Shown here: piece by piece, positions 34,821 to 47,400 of the stretch
Numbering within the stretch: position 1 is the stretch's first letter
Layout: the number at the start of each line of letters is the position of its first letter
Source: Diplosphaera chodatii
Lineage: Eukaryota > Chlorophyta > Trebouxiophyceae > Prasiolales > Stichococcaceae
Direction of reading: 5' to 3'
Assembly (NCBI GenBank): GCA_032358165.1
Contig: JAALGY010000062.1
Coordinates: 1,240,001 to 1,304,000, forward strand
Length of the DNA: 64,000 nucleotides
Notes under the pieces: generated by a model
Told to the model about the DNA's origin: nothing
The model's input: only the letters and a program-made list of their open reading frames with translations
Database searches by the model: none
Translations under genes and position numbers: made by a program

Positions 34821-35767
34821 AGTCGGACCCCAGCGCTGCCAGCGATTCGTTCAAGGCAGCGTACAGGCAGTCTGCCCGCATGCCGGAGGGCCTCAGCGAG
34901 GGCGTCGCCATCGAGGGCATGCAGCAGTTCGCTGCAGCGGTGAGCCACGGCGACCTTTCCATGCAGCTGTAAGGTCGGTCAGCTCGCAAATTTTGCACAC
35001 ACGCTGCCACCACTGCATACACTCTGCGTTGCAGGTTTGGGACCGGCAGCGGCACATACCCTCAGCCAAGGCAGATCCGCTTTCGCGGATATTCAGTTCC
35101 TTTGACACAGATCAGGACGGTGAGTGCGACGTCTTCCGCCCTTGTCCCAACTGTTGTCATGTCGCCCTGCCATTCGTGGACTGACGCATGTGGTAACCTT
35201 GTGCAGGACATTTGACGGCAAAGGAGGTTGCAGCCGCCCTGCGCAGCAGGAACGTGGACCTCACGGAGGCAATAGTCCAGAAGTTCATCGAGGGTGAGGG
35301 GCTTGTGCTTCGTGACATCCACCGCAGGCTACATCGGCAGCCAAGCCCATGGGATGGTTGCATCAGTCGACGTCTGTGTCCTGTGCAGCGTCGGATGCGG
35401 ACTCCAATGACACGGTGGAGCGGGACGAGTTTGCAACGCTCATTCTGCACATGGCATCGGCAGACCTGCGCAGCAAGGTGTGCCCTGACACATTGCTGCT
35501 TGACACAGACTGCCACATGTGTCGGTGCGCGGTCTCTCCCTTCAATCCGCAGATGCCCTCACCCAGCACTCTTTCGCTGTATGTTCTTCTAAGCCAATGT
35601 TGCGTTTGTGTGAAGCAGGAGGTCCAGGAGTATTGGGCGCGAGAGGAGTGCGGTGAGAACTGCAGACTGCCTGAGAGCTGACGGCCGTGTGCTCAGCCCT
35701 CAGCTGGCATCGCCGGCCATACGAGGGACATGAGTGGTATGCTGGTGTCGAAAGCCGGAGCGGCTGA
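34821..35767 (+). CDS. EF-hand calcium-binding protein, 5' end unresolved
   Basis: Exons join in frame. SDPSAASDSFKAAYRQSARM (34821-34939) is followed by VWDRQRHIPSAKADPLSRIF (35035-35119). The first EF hand is DTDQDGHLTAKE, split by an intron at DG|H (resumes 35207): D1, D3, D5, G6, L8 and E12 are all present. It leads into VAAALRSRNVDLTEAIVQKF. After the next intron the second hand is DADSNDTVERDE (about 35400): the ligands are present but position 6 is Asp rather than Gly. The last exons give EVQEYWAREEC and, if 35648-35698 is an intron, a short Trp/Arg-rich tail ending at TGA 35765-35767. A paired EF-hand protein probably senses or buffers calcium; its target is unknown. No transporter or kinase domain is seen. 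Confidence 0.65.
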
Positions 35768-36109
35768 GAGTTTTGTATGTGGGGCACGAGCTATGCACAC
35801 GAGACGGAGGGGTAAGACCGAAAGTTACGGGCCATATGGAGCGCTTGGTGTTGAGCTGACGCATGATTATGTGAAGGCTCAAATGCGACTTCTGCATTTC
35901 TGTGTGTGTGGGTGTGGGGTTATTCTGATGGTCGCTAACTCCTGCAGCGCCGGGACTAGTCGACCATCAAAATGGGCATATTCATTCAGTCAGCCCAGCA
36001 GTGCGCTCTAGTTGTGGTAACTTCAGCATCTCATCACAGCTCAGGCTCCGTGTACAATGCAGCCTTCATCCTGCCTGTTCAAGGTATAAACCAATTGGAG
36101 CAGTGAAGC
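35768..36109. other. convergent 3' regions of EF-hand and MPDU1-like genes
   Basis: About 340 nt lie between convergent stop codons. It contains a TG-rich tract (TGTGTGTGTGGGTGTGG, 35901-35917) in the + strand, downstream of the EF-hand stop. Nothing else is recognised. Confidence 0.5.
35901..35917 (+). repeat. short UG-rich tract in the presumed EF-hand 3' UTR
   Basis: TGTGTGTGTG followed by GGTGTGG, 134 nt after the EF-hand stop codon. It is shorter than the seven or more UG units reported for CHLAMY1 targets. Confidence 0.5.
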
Positions 36110-37531
36110 TCAACGCTGCTTCTTCCCAGTCTTTGCACCCTCCTTTGGCCGGTAAAGCAGAATTTGAATCGCGATGGTCGCATTCAGCACAAGAGCTGCA
36201 AGCATACCAGGAAACCACGTTAGCACTGCTTGGCATATGATGAGCACGTCAAACACACCAGTCATGCAAACTGCCGCTCGATCTGCAGCAGGGTACAGTC
36301 GAAGCATGACAAGTTGAGCGGTCACCTATCAGGAAGGATCGGATCATTGAGACCCCGCCTCCATCCTGGTATGACGTGAATATCCGAGCAATGCACCCAA
36401 GGGTGTTTGCTGCATACGTCACAATGCTGAGCTGTCCCGTGTCCTTGGTCTGCAGAGGTTTGCAAGACCACTTCTGCTCTGTGTGACAAAAGCGTATCAG
36501 GCAACTGCTCATAGGATGTCTGGGGTGTCCTATGACCACCACAGGCGCAACTGAGCAGCATTTCACCTTGAAGTTCTTCACAATCTGCGGCATGCGTGCT
36601 GCCGCCATGACTGCGCTGTTGAGGTCGTACAACTGTTTGATGCGATCAATGCTGATCTGGCCTGCACGCAGAAACGCGTGTTGTCACGCTGCCTCATCGA
36701 GACCAGGAGTCGGCGCACACATGTGCTGGCTACCATTGGCCATTGGCAGGGCCGAAATCAGGGTCACGGTCAGATCACCTGTCAGCACGCTGGCGATGGC
36801 CGCCACGCTGCCGCCCAGGACACCGGCCGCCCGCAGCCAGGAGGTGTTGGTGTACCGGTAGATGAGGGCCAGCAGCAGCGTGTTCTGCAGCAGCATCACG
36901 ACGGCCTCGCCGTACCTGTGGGAGCAGCAGTCATGAAGCTGTCGTTCGGCACTGGGCAGACATGCAGTGATGCACAGCTGCCATGGGTTCTGTAGGGGCA
37001 GGCTGTCATAGACCTTGACAGGATGCAGATGATACAATGTGGGAGCAAGACACAGCTGGGAGTGCAGACTCACGCGGTGAGGGGCAGCTGCATCAGATAG
37101 CCATATGCGGCAAAGATGATGAAGCCGGCGTTCTCAAGCTCAAACGCGGAGATGGCCAGCCCAGCTGCTGAGCTGGACTTCAGTAGCGCATTGATCTGTG
37201 GCAACTTGACGACCGAACCGCCCGCTATGATTGCGAGCCCCAAACCCTTGCTGATGAGCGCTGCAAGGATGTCTTTTGACGGTAGCTGACCCCTGCTGAG
37301 CGCCGAGATGCTGGTTTGCAGCAGCACTGTCAGACTCCGTTGGCCAGTTGCTGGCTCGCCCATGGTGCAACAAGTACACGCTTGACTCACGCCAGAAAGT
37401 ACAGCAGCGGCAGCATCAAACAATGCAGTTGTCGCTTGAGCGGTTGTGAGAATGTCTGAAAGAGTGTTGTACAGAAATTTGCGGAAAGCTTTGCCCAAGA
37501 TTATGAATTGCCATGTGGGATGAATTGCCAT
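36110..37531 (-). CDS. MPDU1: MPDU1/Lec35-like PQ-loop protein
   Basis: MPDU1 is an ER membrane protein needed for use of dolichol-phosphate mannose and glucose in N-glycosylation and GPI-anchor synthesis. The first PQ-loop unit reads ISKGLGLAIIAGGSVVKLPQ then INALLKSSSAAGLAISAFEL (about 37248-37130), followed by AAYGYLMQLPLTA|YGEAVVM across an intron and LLQNTLLLALIYRY (about 36920-36860). The second unit has MAAARMPQIVKNFK (about 36610-36570), then GQLSIVTYAANTLGCIARIF (about 36440-36390) and a last membrane segment, FPGMLAALVLNATIAIQILL, ending KTGKKQR at TGA 36110-36112. This order and the basic C-terminus fit the family. The start is uncertain: MAIHPTWQFIILG at 37531 is the most upstream reasonable ATG, and an intron starting GTGAGT near 37387 is likely. 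Confidence 0.85.
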
Positions 37532-37654
37532 GGTCACAGTGCAGCTGGCATGGCAGCAACCCTGTCAGTGTGGTACCTTGCGACATTCTACGGTGAGGTC
37601 AGACAGATTCAGACGCTGCGGGACCTGGAACCCTAGGAAAGAGCCGCAGCAAAC
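37532..37654. promoter_or_regulatory. short divergent promoter MPDU1-like / SAND-ARID
   Basis: Only about 120 nt separate the two proposed divergent start codons, so the genes may share a bidirectional promoter. If the MPDU1 start is more downstream the gap widens. No TATA box is evident. Confidence 0.4.
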
Positions 37655-40600
37655 ATGCAAGCTGCGGCGCAGGAAGTTCATGCACAACCGCCCGTCCCCA
37701 CAACTCAAGCACGAAACGACAGCGTCAACGGCAGTCAGGCTGTCGAGGCTTTGCAGCAGCGGCTCGAGCAGCCGCAGGCCCAGCAGCCCCTCCCACCCAT
37801 GCAGCTGACCAGCACAGTGTCACACTCCGCAGGTGGCACACATCCCATCATCCCCCGCATTGTGCATGCTTCACTGCATACTTCTGCACGACAGCCTTTG
37901 TCTCTGTACTCACTACGTCGGAGCAATCCAGAAATGAGAACGAACCATCAGCACCTGACATCGATGTTTGACAATCGTGTCTGCAGCTGTGGCGAGTCCG
38001 CCTGCATCATCAGGAAATGCACCGCAGCTGCCAGCGGAGGGTGCGGTGCCACAGCTGCCGCTGATACCGAAGCAGTCGGTGCAACAGGCAGCTGCATCAA
38101 GTCAGTCGGTGCCACAGGCACCAGCAGCAAAGCTGGCAGTGCCACATGCAGCTGCAGCGCCTGGGCAGGGTGTCAAGCAGGAGCCAGCCAACTCACAAAC
38201 CACTGGTGCTGTGGCAGCTGCGGCTGCACAGCAGGGCCGCGTGCTGGTGGCAGCTGGCGCTTTGCACGGCTTCCTGGATCTGAACACCTGGGCTGTAACC
38301 TACGAAGGTGCTCTCCATCCGCATCACAGCTGAGCAAAGCCTGGCTGCAAGCTGGGCAGGTCCACACACCTGACAAGGCGGCAATGCGACGCACACGTTG
38401 TGTGCAGGTCGCACAATGAAACCCACGGAGTTCGAGGTAGTGGCTGGGATCACCAGCCACAAGTCCTGGTGAGCTGGTCGACCACAAGCTAGGGTGGCTC
38501 TGTTGTCATGGCACGTACGTACATGCTGTTGAAGTGATCCCTCGGGCGGCACGTCCTCACAAGGTCTTTCCTAGCATAGGCGTGAACGGTTGTGTAGGCG
38601 GTGTTGCGCTGCGCCGGCACCTGGTATGCTGCAAAGAGTTGCGTCGACAATCCTTGGGTTTGTTCCTTTCACCAGGAAGCAGGTGCTGCGGGTGATGATG
38701 CCTGACGGGCGCCTGGGGCCCACAGTGGAGCGGTGGCTGGCGGAGCAAAACCCTGCTCCCCCTCCCCAACCCGCCGCCCAGCCCGCTGCACAGCCGGGTG
38801 CAAGGTGACGCCACAGCAAGCACAGGCTACACGCCGACGCCCCTGCTGTACAGCTGTGCCATGCGGCCCCTTGCTTCTCCGTGCCGGACCTTGTGCAGAC
38901 ATGCCGTTTCTGCGTGGGCTCCCCCGCAGCACATCATGGAGGAGGGCTCTTCCCGCGATGACATCAGCAATTTCTCGTGCACCAGCGTTTGAAACTTCGA
39001 ACTATTCACGACATTGCAGCGCACTGCAAACAACACCAGCCTGCCATGTACAGGCCAAAGCGACAGAAGGAGGCCAAGGTGCAGCACGTGGCGCGGCCCG
39101 CCACGACACAGCAGCGGCGCCCGCCGCCGCCGCCGCAGCCGGACCAGCCGCAGAAGGCCACCAGCGCTGACATCCTGTCGCACCTCAGCCGCCAGTGAGC
39201 TTGCATCAGCTTGCTTGCAACCCCGAGGACGGTTGCATCAGGCACTGCAGATGTCAACCCTCATGCATCTCGTAAATGTTCTGGGCTTCCCTGTTGCCGT
39301 CCACAGGTCTGCCAGTGATCCTGCTGGATACCTGTGCACAGGTACATCGGCTTGCTGCCCCCAGATCCCACTGCGGCGCCGCTCCCGGCAGAGCTGCCGA
39401 GGCGCGAGGGCGTCAAGGTGTGCTGCCTATGCTGCCAAGCTGCCAATGTGTGGTGCGCCATGGCTCCGCGCTGCAATCAACATGCATCCACTCATGCACA
39501 ACACCGGAAGCTGCATGCTGCAACAGGTGATGGACTTGAACACGATGTCGGAGGAGGACATCATGGCTGCAGCGCGCGCCACAGCCACCCAGGACCCCTT
39601 TGCAGCCAAGCTGCCCGATCCTCCTGGCGTGCGGCGCAGCCGCCAGGCCTTCATCACAGGTACGTCTCACCCTGCGCCTGAGTCGCATGTGTCACTGGCA
39701 CAGCCTGCGCACAACGCTACGTCTCTGGCAACGAGGCTCGAGCAGCTCGCTCTGCACAGCGTCAGGCGTGTGACGCTCAGCACGCAGCACACGGTGCTGC
39801 AGGGCAGGCGCCGGTGGCGAAGCGGCCGCGGCTGCAGGCGGAGGTGGCGGCGGATGCTGCGGAGGCGTCCTTCCGGCTGGGGGAATTTCTGGAGGGCAAG
39901 CGCGCCGAGCTGCCATGGGAGGCCATGGGCCTCACGCGAGCGCCCATCATGGCAGGTAGGGCCGGTAGCGGCCTGTTGATTGCTCCCCTGCACTGACCTC
40001 TGTCGTTGCGTTAGGTTGCATGCAATGCTCATCGTGTGACACCTGCGCTAAGCTGCCGAACACGAGCAGCATGACATTGGCTGTGCCATCCGCATGTCAG
40101 CCCTTGTTATTTCAGTCATGGCGTGGCAAGTGCAGCTCAGACCGTGGGTGAGCCCGATGCAGGGGAGGAGCTGGATGTGCGGGCGCTGTACACGGTGGTG
40201 CAGGCACATGGTGGGTACGATGCGGTGACCAAGGGCCGCATGTGGGCCCGGATCGCCAGCGGCCTCGCCATCCCGCTCGACTATCAGAATGCAGGGACTG
40301 TGCTCAGGTGCACCCATGGATCCCGTGGCGCCCAAGGCCCACTGATACCCAGCTCACTTCCGCAGCAGTTGGGACTGGACTTCTGGGCACCCACTTCGAC
40401 GTTGCGTCCGAGAACCATGGCCGCCGAAGGGTGGCCATGTTGCATACCTGGTGTAGGATCATCACCACATGGATGCACCGCACAGATGGTCAGAGGCACG
40501 AGCCGACATCCAATCTGAAAACGATCTGCTATGTGGCTGCTTCTGACCGTCGCATCCTACAACCGCAGGGGCCACTACCAGCGGCTGCTGCTGCGGCACG

Positions 40601-41202
40601 AGCGCCAGGTGTCGGCGGCGCGCAGCTACAGCACGCGGCAGGCCACCGGCAGCGCTGGCCTGCGCTCGGACACGCCCCTGCAGCGGCCCAGCAGCCGCTC
40701 AGCCTCTCCCGTCAGCCAGACTGCTGCAGATGCTATGGACACCGGCGACCGTCAACTCTCCCCAACACCAGATGGTACAGTGCAGCGGGCAGATGTACAG
40801 GGCGCAAACAGCGGGGAAGCTGCTGGGGCACTGCAGGGCAGCACCGCTGCAAGTGCAGCTGCTGACAGCACACGCTCTGCTGCGTCAGAGGTTGCGGCAG
40901 TAGGCGCCATGCAGTCTGCACCCGTGGCAGCCGTCCCCGCAGCTCAGCACAGCCCAGCAGGGGCCATGGTCACAGACCAGGGTGCCCAGGCAATGAAGAC
41001 AGGAGCTTCAGGCAGGCAGGAGGCGCCTCCGGATATCAAAGCGACAGCCATGCAGGACATGGGTGGGGCTGCTACCGTTAGCAGAGGCACCAGCTGCAAC
41101 CTTGCTGAGCCACAATCAGGACCTGTACCCAGCACTGTGTTGCCGCCCCCTTCTGACTGGGGCCAGGTGGCAGGGCAGGGCAGTGGAATCCCAGGGCTGT
41201 AG
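37655..41202 (+). CDS. SAND-like domain plus ARID domain DNA-binding protein
   Basis: Probable nuclear DNA-binding protein with two unrelated DNA-binding modules. The start MQAAAQEVHAQPPVP (37655) opens a Gln/Ala/Pro-rich region with peptide repeats (about 37990-38240). The SAND-like part follows: GALHGFLDLNTWAVTYEG (38252) spliced to RTMKPTEFEVVAGITSHKSW (38410) and then KQVLRVMMPDGRLGPTVERW (38678). This fits the SAND pattern of Gly-rich start, PxEFE..aG and a KxWK motif (KSWK for KDWK). After further exons (TMSEEDIMAAARATATQDP, about 39546), the ARID follows: ASFRLGEFLEGKRAELPWEA (about 39868), LDVRALYTVVQAHGGYDAVT (40171) with MWARIASGLAIP and, after an intron, RGHYQRLLLRHERQ (40560-40605). 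The tail is low-complexity Ala/Ser/Pro/Gln to TAG 41200-41202. All three splice joins named keep frame. SAND-like domains also define the volvocine regA/VARL family. Confidence 0.75.
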
Positions 41203-41468
41203 GGTGCTGCTGCGCTTTGTCATAAATCGGGAGGAGTGGACGCTCCAGCAGCTTGGCCTTGCAAAATGAACGGCTCCTGACTGTTCCAGTAATCTAGACG
41301 AAACCCTAAGCTCTGAAAGCTCTGAAACCCATCTCTGCCCTTCTAGCAAACAAGAGTCCTGCCTCTGAATCATCCAAGGAAAATGCACAGGCCAGCGGCA
41401 AACACCGCCAGCAAATTACACTGCATAGCCTCCATATGCTGTGAAATTTCCCATGTCCCGTCAGGCTG

Positions 41469-44400
41469 TCAGTCCCGGCTGCTCTTGTTCTGGATGCGGC
41501 GGTGGATGTCGCACAGGAACTCCACATAGCTGGCGGTGCCCGCAGCACGGTCTTCTACAAGGTGCGCCAGGAACGCCGCCTCCAGCGGATCCCCCGCCTG
41601 CAGACACGGAGGCCAAGGGTCGCGCTCCCGGCACAGGAACCCTGAACATGCTAAACTTCTGAAGGCCTGGGGGCCTTCGACCAATCCGCACCATGACGAC
41701 GCGCAGCCGCAGGTACGCCGAGCGCTGCTGCCGCACGGCGTCCAGCACCGCGTGCAGCGCCCTGGAGGCCGGGGAGCCCAGTTGCGGCAGCGCCCGCACG
41801 CGCCCCGCTTGCGGCGACATCGGCTGCGCCGCCTCTGGCCCTGTGTCGCAAGCGGCGAACAGCATCAATACACGAGTGCTTCGTCAAGCTTCACGAACTG
41901 AGTGGTGGAGTGACGGAGCATGGGATGGTGCTAGTGATGTGCGATGCCAATCACAAGTACGAGCATTGCTCGCTAGTCGTTGAGGACCCTCTTGAAGGCA
42001 TGTCTGAGGAGTGCCCAAGCCATGGACCTGACGCAGCACACGCACCCAGCAGGTCGGCCACCAGCGCCGGCGGCGCGTTGCCGCCAAAGTACAGCCACGC
42101 CTCGGCGCTGTTCTCCAGCAGGTAGACGCCCTCGGGGTCCACGTTGGCGGAGGACAGCGGCAGGGTGTCCAGCTGCGACGCCGCCACCGGCGCGTCCCCA
42201 GCTGGTGACGACTCCAGCGCCGCCTCCAGCACCCGGTGCAGCGGCACCAGGCGCCCGTACACCAGCGGCATGGTGGCGGACGCGGGCAGGCACTCCAGCC
42301 GGGCCAGCAGCGCCGCCCGCACATCGTGCGCTGTCTCCGGCCTGCACTTTGCAGTGGAATTGTCATGCACAGTAGCACAGGCAAAGGTGTATGACGGCGC
42401 TGCTGTGGCCAGCCGTCATGCAACCAGTCGTTCAGCACAGTGTGGCCGGGCGTATCAGCTTACGTGTGCGCAGCAAGTGAAGTAGGCTCAGTACCTGAAA
42501 GCCGGGAACTTGGTGAGCGCCAGGCAGTACAGCGGCAGCAGCTTGAGCGCCTCGGGCAGGATGAGCTGCCCCGGGTTGGCGGCCTGCGCGCAGTGCCGCC
42601 GGTATGCGAACAGCGTGTCCGCCACCGCCTTGTGCACCTGTTATCGCGAGGACGCTGGTCTCGGTTAGACTTCGGTGGTCGCTAGTGAGGGCGACGACTT
42701 TCCTCCAACCGCTAATGTGTTCATGCACATGTGTTCAACACAGTGGTTGGAGCTTCGGACTTTGTAGATCCCAGACCTTTTTGTGGGTGGCGGCCAGGCT
42801 GGTGGTGGGCAGCGCCTCGCCCGCCCGCCGCGCCAGCACGTTGAGCTGCGCCTCCAGGTCGGCGCCCCGGAACACGGTGCCCAGCACCGAGGTGGCCGGC
42901 GCCCCCATGTTGTGCAGCCTGCACCCCGTGAACACTATGCGATCAGGCGACCATGTGGCTGCACAGCTTCCAGCAGACAGCAGCCCCTCAACCCTGCGCA
43001 ACATAACCAGCCGGCCGTGTGCAACATGTGAAGCCCTCAGTCCCTCTGTCTAGCGCTAGTACCAGCAAGCTCAAATAGGTCTGACACAAACAAGTATATG
43101 GACGTGTGATGAGGCATGGCGGCAGCAGGGGCTCGCCTGATGCGGCGGTGGCCGTCCGTGGTGGTGTACAGCAGCGCGAACTGGAAGTACACCTCATCCC
43201 CGTCCTTCAGCCGCTCATCGTGCGTCAGCGTCGCCACAAGCGCCTGCACCCATGCGGTTCTATCGTTTGACCAGCTCGCTGGAGTGCCAGGACATCCAAC
43301 CCACCGCAGCATGGCTGGTCCCCGTGCTGACATCCATGCATCGTCACATGCACCCAGCCCTGCAGTAGCATCACCCGCCGGCACGCGGCTGTATCACACC
43401 ATGGCGTCCTCGACGACTGGCAGGGCAACGTTCTAGCGCGGAGGCGCTCCGCTCAGCCGCCATCAGCGTCAGCGGATGGAAGACTGCCAGCAGGTTGGGG
43501 GGCTGCGGCACCTGGTCGCTGTTGAAGGCGGGCAGGTCGATGTCGGTGGCGGTGCGGCGGTAGAAGGCGCCGGCGTAGGTGTCCACCTCCAGCCCGCTGC
43601 TCACCCGCAGCCGCGCCACCGCCTCCAGCCCCTGCACGCCCCACGGGAGCAGTTGCATGCCGGCGAGCGTGCCACGTAATGTTTTGTCAGGAATCGTAGA
43701 AATGTTACAGTTCAGGCTGCTGTGATGCTGCACCGTCTTGTAGCTGCTGGCACCAGGAAGCACCCCATAAGCCAAGCATTGCCAGCAGCTGGTGGTGGTA
43801 CCAAGCGTGTGCAGGCAAGGCTTGCTTGCAGGGTACACTTCTTCCGCCAGAAGTTCAACCCCGTGCAAGCCACATCAGCAGGAACTGTGGTTCTGACTGG
43901 CGATTGGAAGTGGCCAGCGCACCTGGGGCCGCATCAGGTTCCAGCGCAGGTCGTTCAGCAGCTGGGTGGCGTCTAGGCGGGGGTCGAAGCCCTCGTAGCA
44001 GTACAGCTGCCCGCCGGTGTGGTGCGGCAGCTCCCGCAGCGTCGCCGCATCCACAAAGCCGCTGCTCAGTATGGACACGTCCACGCACACCTGCACACCC
44101 TCCAAGCGGCCCTTTGGGAATTGGGCCAGTGGACGCAGGTGCAGCAGAAACAGCAGCATATGCTCATTTGGGACTTTGCATGTCGAGGACCTAGATCGAC
44201 ACTTTGGAAGCATTGAGGCAGGCGTTCCCACATGACCCCACGGCTGTTGCAACTGTGCCGCCAGCTGCTGAGCACACCACATGCAAACACAGATTGGCGA
44301 GCAAGGGCTCTGGTGCTGCATGTGCGGCTGCCCCACCTGGTGGTCGGCCGCCTCGGTGGCCAGCCGGGTGTAGAACTTGCCGTCGGGGGCCATGATGGGG

Positions 44401-47400
44401 AGGGGCTCGGCGCCGCCGCCGCCCTCCGCCTTCCGGAAGCGCAGCGCCCCCGCGCCCGCCTTGGGCAGCGCCGCCAGGAACACGTGCAGCTTCCCGCCGC
44501 CCGCCTCCTGCAGCGCAGCCGCGGAGCAGGGTGCTGGGGTGCAAGATGCCATCGGAGTTTATGATGAGCCCAGCATAGGCCTGTACGAAAAAGATTGATG
44601 CCGAAAGAGAGTGCACTCTGGTACATGCACTGGCACCAAGACATCAGAGGTCTCTGACAGTGCCTGACACCAGAATTTAGAGCTGAGCAAATCCAAAATC
44701 AGTTACGCAAATCTGGGCACAGTGCTCTGTACTGCCGCATGCAGGGGCAGCCGACATGCTGCGGCTTACCTTCAGGGCGGCGACAGCAGCGGAGATGGCG
44801 GCGCCAGCGGCTGCCTCTGATGCCTGGCTGCTCTCAAAGAGCCGCGGTATGGCTTCCAGCAGCTGCTCTGCCTGCATTAGAGCCACACCAGAACCTCATT
44901 GGCAGATCATCCTGCATCTCTGGTCACTGGACTACATTGCACTGTGAAATCCACCGGCAAGCAATGCTCACCAGGCTGCGCGCTTTGTGAGCATCCACCA
45001 GCAGGCTGCTGGCGGATGGCGCGTAGGGCTCCAGGATGTCCGGCACCACCAGCATTTGCGGCGCAGACTGCCCAGGGCGCAGCGCATAAAACTGCACTGC
45101 CGAGTCGAAGGTCGCAATGCCGACACGCGCCCGCTCGCCACCTGGGAGGTTGACACATCCTCCCTCTGTGTCGATGATATGCCAACAGCGGGGCACTTGA
45201 TCCGCCAAGTCAGGTCAGCATTGCGGCACTGTCTAGCGTTAGTGCGTCAACTGACCTGAACAGACCCTGTCTTGCTAGCACAGCCGCACTGGTCCAAGCA
45301 CCGTCTAGAATATACAGGCGCAGTGCATGCCAAAGTTCATTGAAGGCAGGCCATAGTGGCAGCACCTGGCAGGCTGTCCAGGGTCTGATGGATGGCGCTG
45401 CACACGGCTGCGGCGGCGCCTGATGCAATGGCGGCATACGAGACATCCACCAGGAACAGGTGCGTCGGTCGCATGGGCGGCTGGACCTGCGACATGCAGG
45501 TTTGCATGTTGATGAGGAGCTGACCAGAAGCATGGTTGCCAGGTGTGCATAGGCTCAAGAAGGTCGCATGCGCAGACAGGTTTGCTCGGCGGTCTGCGGC
45601 CCAGCTTGACTTGATGGTGCAGGCAGCGCACCATGTACTCTGATGTGGCCACGAACTCGACGGCGCCGCGGCAGAGCTCCGGCCGCTCATACACATTGAC
45701 GCGCCGGCCATCGGGCCCAAGCTGGCTGAAGTAGGTGTCCGGCCTGCGAGACCACAACATCGGGGCATTCAATTAAACCTGCTGTGGCCGCAATGCATGT
45801 GACCTCAGCTGCGGGCACTGCATGTCAATGTGAACTTAAAGTGTACGCTGGTGCTGGCTGCATCGTGTCTGCGCCTGGCAATGCCCACGTGTGGTTGAGG
45901 TGGCCGCAGATGTTGCACCGGAACTTGCGGCCGGCGTCCACAAATGCCATGAAGGCATTGATGTATGCCTTGCAGCGCATGCAGCGCACCGGGCCGCTCG
46001 CCCCGAAGTCCACCACCTGATGTTGAGCATGCACGTGGGTCAAGTCTATGATGTGGAGCTATGGACGATGTGTGCCCTTATTCACACTGTGTTCCCTGCT
46101 GTGAACCTGGCAGTCATGCCCCATGCACTTGTCTGCATGACGGCTCGCGTGCGAACCTTGCATATGAATGACGCAACTCTACGGGATCATACCGGCAGCT
46201 CGTCATCGTCGGGCCCTGGAAGCGCCAGCGGCTGCAGGACAACAGCGAGCGGCATGGCCGAGGTCTTTGCCATGTCAGCCGAGCAGGGCACGTAGTTCAG
46301 CGTCAGCCGCATGTTGCGCGGGCTGGCATCCCCGCAGTCCCGCACCTACAGTTGCACATGTTGCGTCACGCACATGACGTATGGACGGGCATCATGACCA
46401 ACACACAACAGCTGCTGCGACGGTCTGCAGGTGGCCTGCCGTCCCAGAAGACTCTCACCGCAATCAGCTTTGAGGAGTGCGGCGGGATGCTGTGCTTGCC
46501 CGCATGCCGCGTCTCAAAGACCTGCGCTGTGGGCTGCGCTCCAGCCGCATCCGGCCGAGGCATCTGAGCTGGGTCGATGCTGGAGCGGGGCGGGGCGCCG
46601 GACCCGGTGCGCACGACGCCAGCGGGCGGCCCATTGCGCAGCTGCATGTATCCCGGCGGCACCGTCCGCCCGCCTGAAGTGCACCAAAGGAGCGTCATGC
46701 CTGTCTGTGAACCTATGGTGAGACAGGATATGGGCTCAAAGCTTGCCACACGTGCGCACTCTTCAGTGTGCATGCGGGTGACGGCTGCTCAGGCAAGGGA
46801 TGCACCTGGGCTGACAGCTGTGCCAGGAGATGTAGGCGATGGCGGGGGCAGCCCCGAGCCAGAAGTGGGAAACGATGGCATGGCAGGGTGCGCGCCACCT
46901 GCAGGCCGCACAGGCGGCCCGCTCGCCTGCTGCTGCTGCTGCTGCTGCTGCTGCCCAAACTGTGGCGGCGGCCGCCCAAAGGAAGGCGGCCGAGGCGCGC
47001 TCATGGGTGGCCTGCCTGGCGGCGGCGGCGCGCCAGGACGCTGCATGCCGCTGCTGGGTGGCGGAGGCGGCATGCCAGCCGGTTGCATTGCAGCGCGAGG
47101 CGCCGACGGCCGCGCCTGCTGTGGCTGCTGGAGGCCATTGCTCAGGCCCGGAGGCGGCAGCGGCCTGCTGCCGGGCGTGCTGCGGCTGCCGAAGGGCGCC
47201 GACGGCGGCTGTGGCTGTGCTGGAGGCGGCAGCGGCTGGCCCTGCATGCCGCCAAGCTGCGGGGTACCTCCACCGTAGCTGTTGCTGGACCCATGCAGCT
47301 GACTGCTTGGCGGCGACGTCTGCTGCTGCGGCTGCTGCTGGCTGCCGAGCAGCGGTCGCATGACCTGCGCCTGCGGCCGCTGCACCTGGCTGGGTGCTGG

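Noticed and set aside
37655..41202. Reading the SAND-ARID gene as two genes
   Set aside because: Considered because of the long gap between domains, but intermediate exons (about 39060-39650) stay open on the same strand with no clear stop or promoter between; kept as one gene with moderate confidence.
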